Positions 1 to 11,900 of a DNA stretch of 64,000 bases are shown here, piece by piece. Under the pieces are notes generated by a model, which saw only the letters and a list, made by a program, of their open reading frames with translations, did no database searches and was not told where the DNA came from. The stretch spans positions 25,969,001 to 26,033,000 of the forward strand of contig NC_016131.3 in the NCBI RefSeq assembly GCF_000005505.3, given 5' to 3'. The stretch is from Brachypodium distachyon. Its lineage: Eukaryota; Streptophyta; Magnoliopsida; Poales; Poaceae. A program made the translations under genes and the position numbers. Numbering within the stretch: position 1 is the first letter of the stretch; each line of letters begins with the position of its first letter.

Positions 1-1500
1 AGATGCGGTTTGCAGTTGCGGTCTAATATAGCTTAGCACGTACTGCAGACTAGAGTACGGCTCGGCTCACATGGAAGCAGTTATTAGCCGTTTTGCCGGC
101 AATTAAAAGGGATTGTTACTCCTCCTCATGCGGCGAAGCCTATACCGCGTTGCACATGGAGATCTTCAAGTGTCGTCAAATACTCGAATGCAGAGAGGCT
201 TAATGTCAAGCCTTCCGTGGCCTTCCACGTAGTACGTACTACTTGAGATCTCCATAAAAAACAAAAAACAAAAATTGACACTAAGATCTTTATATCTCAA
301 GTCCCCGTACGTACGTGGAGCAGCAAGTATAGTACAGGATGGATGGAGTGTATCATCCCAAGATCCAACGTAATGTGCTCAGTGATGATCGTGAGCCAAA
401 AGGGTCGACGATCGACAAAAAGAGATGGCCGTTTTACTCTATTTTGCAAAAGGCCAAAAAAGTTGTCAGGGCGATCTGATGCAAATCGCTGCATATGCGC
501 AGGGCGTGGCTCCTCACATGCCCCTGCAAAGGTGCTAGCTAGCTACCAGCTGATCCGATGGCTTTCCTTCTCTGCGTATCATTGCATATAGGTTGTTAAT
601 TAACGAGATAACAAGGACTGAGCACTTTGCATGTTGCATCTCATTTGCCTTTAAAAAGGATCCATGCATGATAGGCTTAGTTAGTTGGTTGGTTAATCCA
701 CTTGAGATGTCGAGGCAGACATCATGTGTGTTGTGTGTTGTGTTCAGAGGACCACCGGCCCATGCATGTTGTATGACCGATATGATGAGGCTGGTCAGGA
801 CGCAAAGAAGCAAGCAGCGGGCCGGCCGCGGCATAGCATAAGTGAAGGGCGGAAATTAAGGACGGGAGGAAAGGCGATGCCAGTGGCGACAAGACAAAAG
901 CCCATGCCCGGCCATCAAAGAGGGCCCCCCTACGTGTTCCTTAAAACTGTACAGTACGTGCTGCTGTTTCTTCTTCTACATGTTCACTCCAGTACGTGGA
1001 AGGCGCACAGAAGACTTGAAAGCATGCATGCATGCATGCATTTGATGCAGTATTTAGGCAGCGGCTAGTACATGCCACATGCATGCAGACAGTATGTACG
1101 TCCACACCCTAGACGTACATCTATAGTTGTCTGGATCGACACGAACGTAAGTAAGTAATTGAGGCGTTTAATTAGTAAAGGAACGTACTGAGCGCGCGGG
1201 CGCTAGTCACGTACGTGGCTGGGATCTAGCTAGGCTTAGGCTTAGGGGTGATTCTTGCCTCAGATTGATTAACAGTGCTGCTGGCTGCTGGATCAACGAC
1301 GCCTTTTGTTATTTTTTGTACATATGTTTGCTGTCCGGAGAATCTTCACCTGTCTCAGAGAAAGAAAGAAAAGAAAGAAAGAAACAAATGCAGGGGTGGG
1401 CGCTCCGGTTATCCTAAGTCGTTCTTCGCGTCATTTCAGGTTCAGCAACATGCCACCGTGCATTTCTATAGTTACCGAAACGATTTTTTTTTTTAACTTG
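1..1500. other. Intergenic DNA, no gene recognised
   Basis: No reading frame here resembles a known protein and no splice-linked exon set could be built. The stretch is AT-rich and holds several short simple repeats: a CATG run near 1023-1040 and GAAA-type runs near 1363-1385. Many GTACGTAC and GCATGC palindromes are scattered through it, which is common in grass intergenic DNA. It lies more than 1 kb downstream of the nearest gene, which is transcribed from the minus strand. Confidence 0.5.
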
Positions 1501-2300
1501 TTCAAATGCCAAAAACCATGTACCACGAGTCACTATATCTAAAAACCGGCCAAAACCAAGTATCGGGGTCATGGTATTGGTATTCTGGTAAAAAAATATG
1601 GTATTAGTAAATCAACCGAAAACACGCAAAAAAACATGGGTTATAGTTCACGAAAACAGTCAAAACAATGAGTTTTCTACAAATGAAAAAAAAAGACCTG
1701 ATTGAAGCTGTTTAGCGGGAATATCGGAAGAATCGAGGCCTCAACCGTGACATCGGTGCACCGGCAAAATCATGCCAAAAACAGCCCGAAAACAATGTGG
1801 GATATATGACAATATCCCACAAAAGGGCCTAACTCTTGACTTTTCTGCACCACAATTATGTACCGGGGTCATGTTATCGGAAAATCTTCCGAAAATAACA
1901 AAAATGTGGCCTAGCCCACGAAAACAGGCAAAACGGTGATTTTACCGCATTGACCCAGAATGGCCCAAAACTTGTACCGGTGTCATGATATCTATAAAAT
2001 CGACAGAAAACCCACAAAAACGTGGGCTACAACTTGAAGAGTTTCGTGCACCGAAAGGAGGGCAATGCATTTATCTTTCAACATTCTCCCTCAAGTGTGG
2101 TTTTCATAGAACTAAACTTAGACCAAAAGTGGCTGCAATTTAATTGCGTCAATCAAATTTCGAACTCGAAACCTCGACTCTGATAGACTGATACCACGAC
2201 CCCAAAACATCGAACCAATGAAAAAATAGGCAACTAGCTTGTACTTCAACACAACCCACGAAAACCATTGACTTTTCTACACCAGCTAAAAACGTACAAA
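1500..2300. repeat. Degenerate tandem-like repeat block
   Basis: Several diverged copies of the same phrases recur at irregular spacing. A unit like TACCGGGGTCATG appears near 1562, 1861 and (as a variant) 1976. A unit like CACGAAAACAGNCAAAAC appears near 1649 and 1918, with a shorter form near 2258. A unit like CCCACAAAAACGTGGG recurs near 1622 (variant) and 2010. The order and spacing look like an old tandem array broken up by indels. Such arrays are known from the subterminal regions of CACTA transposons in grasses, but no CACTA end or transposase was seen, so the origin is open. Confidence 0.4.
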
Positions 2301-2786
2301 AAATGTGAATACCACAAACGTTCTTACGATATTTCAGCGTTTTTTCAGACCCACACGATGCCTTTTTTCTGAGTCGGATCGACATAACACTTTGCGCCTG
2401 AATGCATGCTTGTTGGGCCAGGCCCACCCATGGATGCAGGCTTGACCCAAAACATAACCTAAAAACATTCGTTAATTGTCAGCGTATAAATACATAGTAC
2501 ATCACGTTCCCGTGCGTAGTTACACCAGCAGAGAACCTCTGATATCATAAGATGAACTACAGTACCCATTTATATACATATATACATAATTAATGGCTTC
2601 CTCATCCAATTCTCCTTTTGCAGAACCAATTAATCATAATTTTTACAGCAAGAACTAATCAATCATAACAGTGTGTGTTGCATGCGATTTTACTAAGAGC
2701 CGATCGAGCTAATTAAGCTGCAAAACAAGACTACACGGATTGATCAAAATGGGTACACATAGCCAAGCCAGCAACGATCAACATGC

Positions 2787-2804
2787 ATATATATATATAT
2801 ATAT
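2787..2804. repeat. AT microsatellite
   Basis: A run of alternating A and T lies immediately downstream of the PLAC8 gene stop codon, in its 3' untranslated region. Confidence 0.8.
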
Positions 2805-3497
2805 CAACGGATCATCCCATTATCCATGGCCGGCGGCACGGTCACCCCTTGCTGCTGCTGATACTGCTGGTGCCGCCTCTCCATGTTGGCCTGCCACCCT
2901 GCAAAAATGCATCAACACACAATCCAAACAAATCAAATATCCACGTCACTTGTTTTGTGACGAAGTGAGACGAAGGGGAGTATACAGACACATACCGATC
3001 TCCACGACGAAGCCCCGGTTCTTGAGCTCGCGGTACTCCTGGCAGAGCGCGCACGGCTCCATGGCACAGTGGGCAAGACCATCCAGCAAAGGATTCCCAT
3101 GGAGCCCGTACTGCGCCCTCATCTTGTTTCGGTTGAAACAAGAGTACATCCAATGCATCAGGCACCCCGTCACAGACGCCACGAATCCATACAACACCGC
3201 GCTGGCGCTGCCAGATGTCGCCCCCCGGTCCACGATCTCCGCCACCATCCCGTACGTGAAGCACGGGCAGAAACACGTGTACACGCCTGCGTTTTTTTTT
3301 TAAAATGTAGTTAGCTTCGGTGCGTGCATGCGGGCGACGACTCGGTAAGACTCACAATTTTGACGGTCGTCGAGGCAGTCGCAGATGCCGGTGGACCAAG
3401 GGGTGACAGGTGGCGGCATGTGGGCCTGCATCATCGTTCCGTTGAACGAAGCCATTTTGCGTGCGACAGCTGGCTCCGGAGAGCTCTGGCCGGCCAC
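2804..3497 (-). CDS. PLAC8 domain protein (cell number regulator / plant cadmium resistance-like)
   Basis: Three exons on the minus strand join in phase: 3356-3497, 2996-3286 and 2804-2898. They give a 175-residue protein, a usual length for this family. Splice sites are canonical (GTGAGT donor for exon 1, GTATGT for exon 2). The first 47 residues are Pro- and Met-rich. The PLAC8 domain starts at residue 48 with the cysteine motif CVYTCFCPC, followed by AEIVDRG, a hydrophobic segment (about residues 70-95) and the signature EPCALCQEYRELKNRG. A Gln-rich tail ends the protein. Family members are small plasma-membrane proteins implicated in divalent-cation efflux or organ size; which role applies here cannot be told. 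A second in-frame Met at codon 15 is an alternative start. Confidence 0.88.
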
Positions 3498-4157
3498 CGG
3501 CGGCGAGGTTGAGGTTGAGGTTGAGCGAGCGGTCGTAGGCGCGGGTGGCCTCTGGCTCTAATCCGCCCGGAACGCGCCAGGAGGTGTGTATATGTGTGTG
3601 CACATATTGATTCTTAGCTAGTGAGCACGTGCGGCAATTAATCAAAGCAAATCTAGCCCTCTCGTTAATTAGTAGGCACTGTTATTAGCAGCGACCTGTG
3701 GATTAAGATAGCAGCTTGTCTGCAGAAGAAGAAAATTGTGAACACGTGACCTATAACACGGGCTACATTAATAGCAATAGGAAAAATATGTAGGTTGAAG
3801 AAACATTGATCAAAACTATATACAAATAAACTACATCTATCAGAATACTTCCTGGTAAAAACTGCTTATTTACATACATACTCCGATTGGTATGCTGAAA
3901 TTCTTCGGAGCAAATTGAACTGTTTTTTCTTTATTTTTATGAAATTCATATGTTACAGACTCATAGCCACACTACACCATCATTTTCAAATGCTATGATT
4001 ACACCTTGCGCTATTTTACACTAAATCAGCAACACTTGTCATGAATCGCGGGGAGTGTACACGATCCAAGCTAGTTTATATCACTGATGCCCTTGTCACC
4101 CATCTTATTAATTAACATGTGTTCTAGAAGAAAAAAAATTCTTATTAATTAACAACA
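3498..4157. other. Intergenic, between the PLAC8 gene and the membrane-protein gene
   Basis: This stretch holds the 5' flank of the PLAC8 gene and the 3' flank of the next minus-strand gene. It is AT-rich. No coding frame, inverted repeat or clear promoter motif was recognised. Confidence 0.5.
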
Positions 4158-7100
4158 TCACAAGTGTCCCCTCTCAACCATCTCTCTAGTTCCACCCCTG
4201 CTCTCCCTGACGGGGCTGCTGCTGCTGCTGCTGCCGGCTCGCCTGTACGGCCTTCTCGGGCTCTTGAGCAGCGACTTCTCGTCAATAGGCAGCCTATACG
4301 GCGACACCCGGAACCTTGTGGCCTCGCTCCGCCGCCGCCTCTCCCGCGAGTGCACCAGCCACGCCGCCGCCGCCGCCGCCATGGCCGCCGACACGACGAG
4401 CAGAGCCTGGTACACCCTGCCGCTGTGGCGCCTCAGCCCCGGACATCCCTCCCTCACGATCGTCCGGAATGTCCGCCGGACGAACGTGCAATCCGCTAGG
4501 TCGGCGAGAACCGGCCCGTAGTTGACCAGCCCCTCGCTGGCGTTGGCCACGGTCAACGCCTGGGAGTACATCGCCGGCGTGAGGCGGCCCACCGTCGCGC
4601 ACACGTCCGGCCCCTGTGCGCCGCCGGCTGTTAGGCGGCGGCACACGAAGCCTTGCCACACCTGTTGCGCGTCGGCGGCGGGGACCTCGCCGGCGGAGCA
4701 AGAGCGGGCGGTGAGGTCGGCGTGGTAAGGGTTGCAGAGGAGCGGCACCGGCGGCCCCGACTGGTTGTAGTAGATCGGAGGGCCGGCCTGGGGAGGGACG
4801 TTGTTGGCGTTGGCGATGTCGGCGAGCACGTTGTTGAGGGAGGCGACGAGCTGGTGGTTGACCTCCTTGCTCCGGCGAAGGGCCTCCGACGTCGCCGCCG
4901 TGTCGGCGCAGGGAAGGATGTCGTCCAGCGCCGTGCGATCCTGCGGACGGCGCCCCCATTCTTCCATGGCGACACACGTGTCCCCTACAGCACTGACAAA
5001 TAAAAAAGCCGGTTCTAGATTTCAGAGAAAATTAAACAGAGATGTATATATGCTGAGTTCCATTGGATTAAAGAATCGGTGCTCATGATCGAATGCATCG
5101 ACTTAGAGATAAGAATTTCCATGTCTCAAGTGAATAAAGACACTCTCAGAAAAAAATGTACTAGTACTTGTGCAGGAGAAGGAAAACGCCACACAATATA
5201 AAGGTTGCAGTAACCAGGATCCATCCCAGACACACCAGGCTGCAATTGAAGGTACACCAATTAGAACTTGATTGACGATTAGTATGACAATCTTTGAAGG
5301 TTAGAGTGGAAAAAACATGTAATTAATCTGGAGGAGCAGGAGGATGTTGTTATGCTTACAAGCGCACAAGTGACTGCATCCCAGCCAATGAGAACACTGC
5401 CAGAAGTTGGAAAAAAGAGAGCATGAATATATCTCCCAATAGACAATTTACAGTAATCTGATTAATTTGGGATGTTTGAGCTTTCATGTGAATTTTGAAG
5501 AAAACAGTATTGTTCATCTTCAGTTTCCTAAATAATTTTTTGTGTATCTCATCCGCCTAAAAATGCATATGAACGAGCCGTAAGATTTGCAGTCTGAAAC
5601 CAATGCAGTTTTACAAGCAATGCTGCTACAGTTTTGTTTACATGTTCTACATTGGACTGAGGTTGGTAAGAAAAATAATTGGGATGTTCATATGTTGTAA
5701 ACAGAATAGTATCACCATCTTAATTATGTGTATGCTAATTATACTAAGATCGATTTTCTCACCAAGGCCAAGAAACGCTAGCACGAGCATCACGCTTGCT
5801 ACGCCAATCAGGATTTTCCTTCTGCAATCACACAAAAAAAAATGTTATTGTCCACGTCATCAACGGGGGGTTTATGGTTCTCATTTTCAAAGAAGTTTTA
5901 TGCAGATTCACTGATTTTCAGCCATTTCAGTAGATGTCAGCCATTTCGCTCAAAATATTTACACCATTTCAGTAGCAGGAATCCAAATAATTTTACTGTT
6001 TAATCAAAATCTTGTTCAATTCTCTAGTCATTTTTTTAAGAGAAAATTTCTAGCCTTTGACTGAGATGCAGAATTTTAGTGATTTCAGTGGTAGCCCAAA
6101 TTTGAAACCATAACACTTGGTTTAAAATACACATACGTGGTGTCCAGCGCGGTTCGGATCTTGCGCGCATTGCTCTTGGTTCGTGTGGCAAGCTCATCCG
6201 CCGCAGCGTCCACCCTCGCCGCCACCCTGTCGACATTCGCCCTCAGCTCAGGAGACAAGAGTGCGGTGCCGCCAACCCCGCCGTCTTCTTTCGCCTTCTC
6301 GATGAATCTAGTGAACCCCCTTAGGCTTGCCACTGCGCCATCCGACTGCCTCACCACATAGGCTACCGTCGCCTTGGTGCTCTCGTGCAGCTTCCCCTGC
6401 CCGTTGTATAGCACCGCACACCCGACACTGCAAAAACATAATTGATTGATCCATATAAACATATTGGTTTGTCGCAAAAAAAAACATAAATATTCTATGC
6501 AAGGAGGAGTGGTTATTTATGAGTAGACCGAGAAATAAATAGAAAAGTAATTTCTCGATCAAAATTCATAATTGTTTGACGTTTATTGAAAATCATCTCA
6601 CGTTGTTTGTATTTATACGGATCTCTGTGATCAGATCGTACGCTTCTTTGGATTTATAAATAATCATTTCTCGATGGCCCGAGAAATAGCAAAACAATTT
6701 CTTTCAATAGTTAACTAAATCCACATTCCTTAGTAAAAAAGGAAGAGTTAATTAACCTCAGGATTTTTATTTACAAGAAAATAATTGATCCTTAGACGGG
6801 TTGTAATTCCACGTTTTGAAAAAAGAAAAATCTCGGATCAATCGAGGGAAATGCAAGAAAAGAATGGATTTTTTTTCTGTGTAGAAGAAAGAGAAGAGAA
6901 GGAATTTTACATGGCGGTGGCCGTGAAGGTGAGGAGAAGGACGAGGGAGACGGTGAAGATGGTCCGCGAGTAGGAGTAATCGCTGCTGCTGCCGCGTGAG
7001 CAGCAGCAACAGCAGCAGCAGGCGACGAGACCCGCGGCGGCGACGGCGATGAACCAGACCGCACCGACGGCGAACACCGGCGCCGCGCTGAACGCGACCG

Positions 7101-7412
7101 ACTGAAAATTACTCCAAGTGATCAGCAAAGCAAGAAAGGAGACTCCATGCAAGAAAGAAAGAAAGAAAGAAAGGAAGGAAGGAAGAAGTGTAATTCATCT
7201 CAACTTACTGCGATGTAGTGCTTGTCGCTGATGTTCCAGCCGCCTTGGTAGAGCCGGAGCCCGTCCAGGGGGTCCTTCCGCCGCGTCCGCTCCGCCGCCA
7301 GCGCCGCGCCTTCCGCCGAATTCGCCGCCTCCGCGAGGAAGAAGAAGACGACGACGAGGAGCAGCAGGACGAACGAACGCCCGCGAGACGGCACCATGGC
7401 TGCCTCTACCAA
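4158..7412 (-). CDS. Polytopic plasma-membrane protein, family of Arabidopsis At2g25270/At2g12400
   Basis: Seven exons join in phase: 7209-7412, 6911-7101, 6137-6427, 5763-5821, 5360-5396, 5168-5239 and 4158-4992. They give 562 residues. The protein opens with a hydrophobic signal-like segment (about residues 10-25), then the family motif GGWNISDKHYIASV. Two membrane spans follow, separated by a run of seven cysteines. Next come a loop of about 95 residues, more spans (about 230-285) ending GVFLLLHN, a large non-membrane segment starting DTCVAMEEW, a final span near 478-498, and a basic Ser-rich tail. The two short middle exons (59 and 37 nt) are supported by exact phase and by the hydrophobic continuity they restore. 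Database entries often call relatives 'plasma membrane fusion protein', but no biochemical function is established to my knowledge. Met at 7397 is an alternative start. Confidence 0.85.
7149..7184. repeat. GAAA/GGAA microsatellite
   Basis: A purine-only run of GAAA units passing into GGAA units lies in the first intron of the membrane-protein gene. Confidence 0.8.
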
Positions 7413-8942
7413 GCTAGCTACGGTCCCAACAACAGAGGATGGATCGAAATTCCGATGGTGAAATATATATTAACCGGGAGATTTTATATATGTATGAATG
7501 TATCATGTATGAGCATATGTACGACGAAGTAAGAGCACAGGTTAAGTTCGGTGAAGTGATTGCGAGATTTTGGGGTTTTGGAACCGGTCGTCCGTCGTTG
7601 AGTGATTAGTTTAATTGATTGATTTGGTTAATTTGGATGCATGGGCACAGGCAAGCAAAGACCGGCCTGGCCCTGGCCGTGTCTTCTCTTGCCTACAGTA
7701 TATAATTGCTACTTTGTGAAGCACTAGTAGCCGTTCAGATTAATTAAATGAATCAATTTTTTGGCCATTTTCTCAGGCTCGTCACTGCCAAATGCAACAC
7801 GTTTCGGGGTTCTCAGGTGGTTGCGGCAGAGAAACTTGCAAAAATGGTTTTAGTTTTAACCAACGACGATATTGTTGCCCAAGGCTGGCTGAGACATTTT
7901 ATTTTGCAACTAGAAAGAGCACATGTAAGCAAATCATCAAGTACAACCGGAACACGGGAACAGTACATTAAGTGCTAAGAGTTTTAGTAAGTGTATAAAG
8001 CCAATCCTTGCCCTGTTCGAACGGGCCAACAAGATGCTACGATCTATTCAAGATGGTGGGGACAGCTAACTTACAGGACCAGTCGGAGATCTCTTTTCTT
8101 TGGCCGACAGTGAAAGCATCTTCAATCCTCAGTCAAGTGAGATTAATCTGTACATAGGATATTTATGTACATGTCAACATCCTGGAAATTTACACCTCTC
8201 CTTTGTGACATCAGGCATCAGGTAAGGAGAAAACGCACCACAATGTTTAAAGGAAAGATGGTTACTTGCTCTGTCACGTCACCAGCTCTAGCCACAAGTC
8301 ATCAACTGTGCAATCCAATGAGGCAATGACAGAGTCTTCATTCAAAGGATTATACATCATTCAACAACTCACATAGAGTTATATACACAAGCAGGTAACC
8401 AACTTGTACATGATAAACTCACATGCTCTGACTTTCGGCGTCTGTAGGTAGTCCTATGACCAAGCAAGAACCTTTTCAATCATTTCAGGTTAACAGTTCA
8501 GGCTGCAGTGCAACAACCCCTGGACGAGTACCGGAAGCTAGCTCACCGATGAATTAGCTTAGACTAGGTTAAACAGGTGCATCTAGGCATGTGCCTTGAC
8601 CTCTCATCTCTTATCTATATGATTCAAACCCATTCACATGGGATGTATACAGCTACAAGAACAGAATATAGACAGTTATATTTGCTACATTTTTTACAGC
8701 ATAAGGCCGATAGTTACAGCAGACCCCTGAATGACTAACCTAGAGCTTGTGTACATTCCAACTGCTGACGCCTAGTAAGAAGAACCAGGCAAAATAGTTG
8801 GGGATTGGGATCACATGTGGAACCAATGTGATCGCCAGAACCTAAAAAGAATGTACAGGTGTGCTCTTTCCTCTCCCTCCTACAGATCAGCAAATACAGC
8901 ATCTATGTTGGGATATAGCAAATGCCATATCTTGTTATTGCG
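7413..8942. other. Intergenic: 5' flank of the membrane-protein gene and 3' flank of TAF1
   Basis: No protein-like frame was found. The right-hand few hundred bases, up to the TAF1 stop codon at 8943, probably include the TAF1 3' untranslated region, but no clear polyadenylation signal decides its length. Confidence 0.5.
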
Positions 8943-11900
8943 CTAGGCCTCGATCGCGCTTTCTGCATCGTCGAGCACATCTGCACTTTCGTCGAGAAGA
9001 TAATCGCACATCTCCAAGAGCTGGTCAGCTAGCGGAGGGATGTGAGGATGTCTTTCATCATTGTAAAGATGTGCATTCACCGCTATCTGGGCCACATCAT
9101 GCCTGAACTCATCCCTGTTTTTGTATTCCATCTTCCTCGCCTTGTCCCTGATGGTACCAAGATCCATTGGGCGCAGGATTATGTCATGGTAATCAGGAGC
9201 GACTTTCTTTGTCACTGGTTTAAGAAATAGTAATGATATAGCAGTGTTTTCCCGCAGGAGGTCAACTATCTTTTCCAATATATTGGAGAGCTCAACCTGC
9301 ATCAGGATGAAAACAACTAATTGAGTTCAAAAATCAGAATCCAACAAATAAATAAACACCAACTGGTTCTATCTGTTCTTTCAAACGATAGCACAAAAGG
9401 GTACCATGTCCATATTTAACAAAGTAGCAGTCTCAACATAGAAAACTCGTTGAAAAACTAAAGGATGAACTATGGTGGAGACAGTTAATATCATGAAAAG
9501 TTTTGAGACTAGAAACATGATGAAATGATTTTCTACAGTACTGTTCTTTCACCTATTCACAAAAAATAAACTATTCTGTTGACGTCACACACTTGATGAG
9601 ACTGGTTAGTTCAGAAAAAGCTAGGTATAATTCCTGGAAGCAGAAAAAAACGCAGACAATAAAGGGCTTTCATACAATTATTTGGTCCTCCTATCCCAGC
9701 AATTAAACAAATTCATGGCTACCTTAGGTGGAAACTTTTACTCTTCAGCAAAAAGGTTGTAGAAAAAGACTATCAAAACATTGCGTAATTCCATAAAACA
9801 TGGGTGGAAATATGTACCTCTCCTCCTCTGCGCCGCTTAGCTGATGGTGCAAATTCTGTCATATCAGCTGGAGTACGTCTCTTTGCTGTTCGATCTCTCT
9901 CGGGTACCTTTCTTTCATTTCTGTATGGCCTGTGATCGAGAACATCATCATCTCGAAATTCATGTTTTTTCTTTTTCTTGCTTTTCTTCTTTGCCTTCTG
10001 GAGTTCTTCCTCCCTATTTGCTTCATAAATCCTAGCTTCAATTAGCCTTTGTTCTTGTCTCTCTCGTTGCTCTTTAAATGCTCTCCAGGATTCATCACCT
10101 CCCAGTACTTCTTTGTTTTTCCTGTTACCCTCCAGACCCAACCTATCAGTTGAGGAATTCATCTGGCTGGGTTCTCCCGCATACAAATGATCATCCTCTC
10201 TGTTTTTCTTTTCAAAGCTTGACAATTCAGCAATTTTCCTTATCTTTTTGGGTTCCTGACTACTACTAATTTCAAGAGCTCTTTGCAGGTCTACATGCCC
10301 CTTAGGCTGCTTGATAATGACCTTCTTACGAGGTACATCCTTCTCTGATTCAGCAGGAGGCCGTATTACAACTGACGGCTTAGGAGTGTCAAGAGGATAA
10401 TCTTCAGATTTAACCTTACTACATATTTTAATCTTGCTAACCTTTCCAGTAGATCTCAAATCTGTAGCATCCATTATGCTTTTATCAGAAACCAAAGAAC
10501 CTGCCACTGACATGTTCCTCTCCAAGAATTTCTCTGGTGCCCCGCATCTGAATTTTACTGGTTTGATCTTTTCAATGCTTTCTGGGCCTTCAGTTTCAGG
10601 AACTTCAGATGAAACCTTGGCCACCAACCTCTTGCCCTGTGTCTTTGCTTGAACATGGCTGACTACATCAAGAGCATCCATTTCTAAGGTTTCTGGATCC
10701 TCCCCATACCTGGGGCACAGTTTGTTTGTCCGCATGTGTCCAAGCTATGCAATAACAATGTCACACGTAAAGTCAGAAAAGGAAGTTTTCAGAACAACAC
10801 ATGAGTAATTTAATCTACTATGCCTACCTGGCCACAAGCTCCGCATACGAGACTGTCGCCCCTTGCTCCCTGCCTCTTCTCCTTAACATAAGAAAAGGCA
10901 TGCCACATAAGAATCAAGGAAGATAGGCCCAGCATCATACCAAGTGGCTAAATGCTACTCCTTTTGAAACAAGTTGTGAAGTTCAACATATGAAACATAT
11001 ATTCCTCAAACAAGTATTCGATTGTTTAGTTGACGCAGCAACATTCCCACAAAACTTGTATTCCCTCCGATCCATAATAAGTGTCTCAGATTTAGTACAA
11101 CTTTGTACTAACTTGTACTAACTTGCTACAAAGTTGTACTAAATCTGCGACACTTATTATAGATTGGAGGGAGTAGTAATCTGTTAACTGGCACAACACA
11201 ATGCCATATCGTGTCGGTCAAGTTCCTTGTTCTATGCACAGTACTAAAAAAGCAGTATGATAAAAGGCAAAGAAGCTAATTTGGGAAGACACACTATTGA
11301 AAGAAAAATCCCACGTACGAAAAAACACATGAAACCCAGCATAATATATAAACAGTAATACATAAATTATAACTATGCTATGTCTTACCTTAAACCCATC
11401 CTTCCCTAGAACATTTTTCTTTTTAACTAGAATGATATCATTTGCATCAACCATCTGCTTCGTTTTCAGTTTTGAGGGTAAGCCACCTTCAGTAAAAGAA
11501 TCTTCAATCTGCATGCAGTCAATATGAGTATTTTGAGCTTGTTTTTATTAGTATGTCAACAAATAATGAATCAGCAGCAATCAAGACTAGGTTCAGCATT
11601 TAAGATGAAATTACGGCACCTCTTTCCCTCCTCTTGGAGTGCCCTCCTTTGGGGTCAATAATGCACTGACGTAACCGGACGATTTAATCATTTGCCCAGC
11701 CTTACCCTGCTTCGTTTTGTTGGCACCTTGATTGTACATAGAGGTACCATAATTTGCCAGATCCACAGATTGCTTCTTCCTCTTTGGGTCATTACCGCTA
11801 TCTGCAGAATAATAGTCCATTAATCACAATTCACAACTACAAAATTTGGTGTTTGGGAAGCAAAATTATGAAAGTGGCAATTAACCACCTTCAAGCAATT

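Noticed and set aside
2842..3314. Alternative frames overlapping the PLAC8 exons on both strands
   Set aside because: Only the minus frame with EPCALCQEYRELKNRG and in-phase introns matches a known family.
4164..5003. Several long plus-strand frames opposite the membrane-protein exon 7
   Set aside because: They are antisense shadows in GC-rich coding DNA: low-complexity Arg/Pro/Ala sequence with no domain, while the minus-strand frame joins six other exons in phase.
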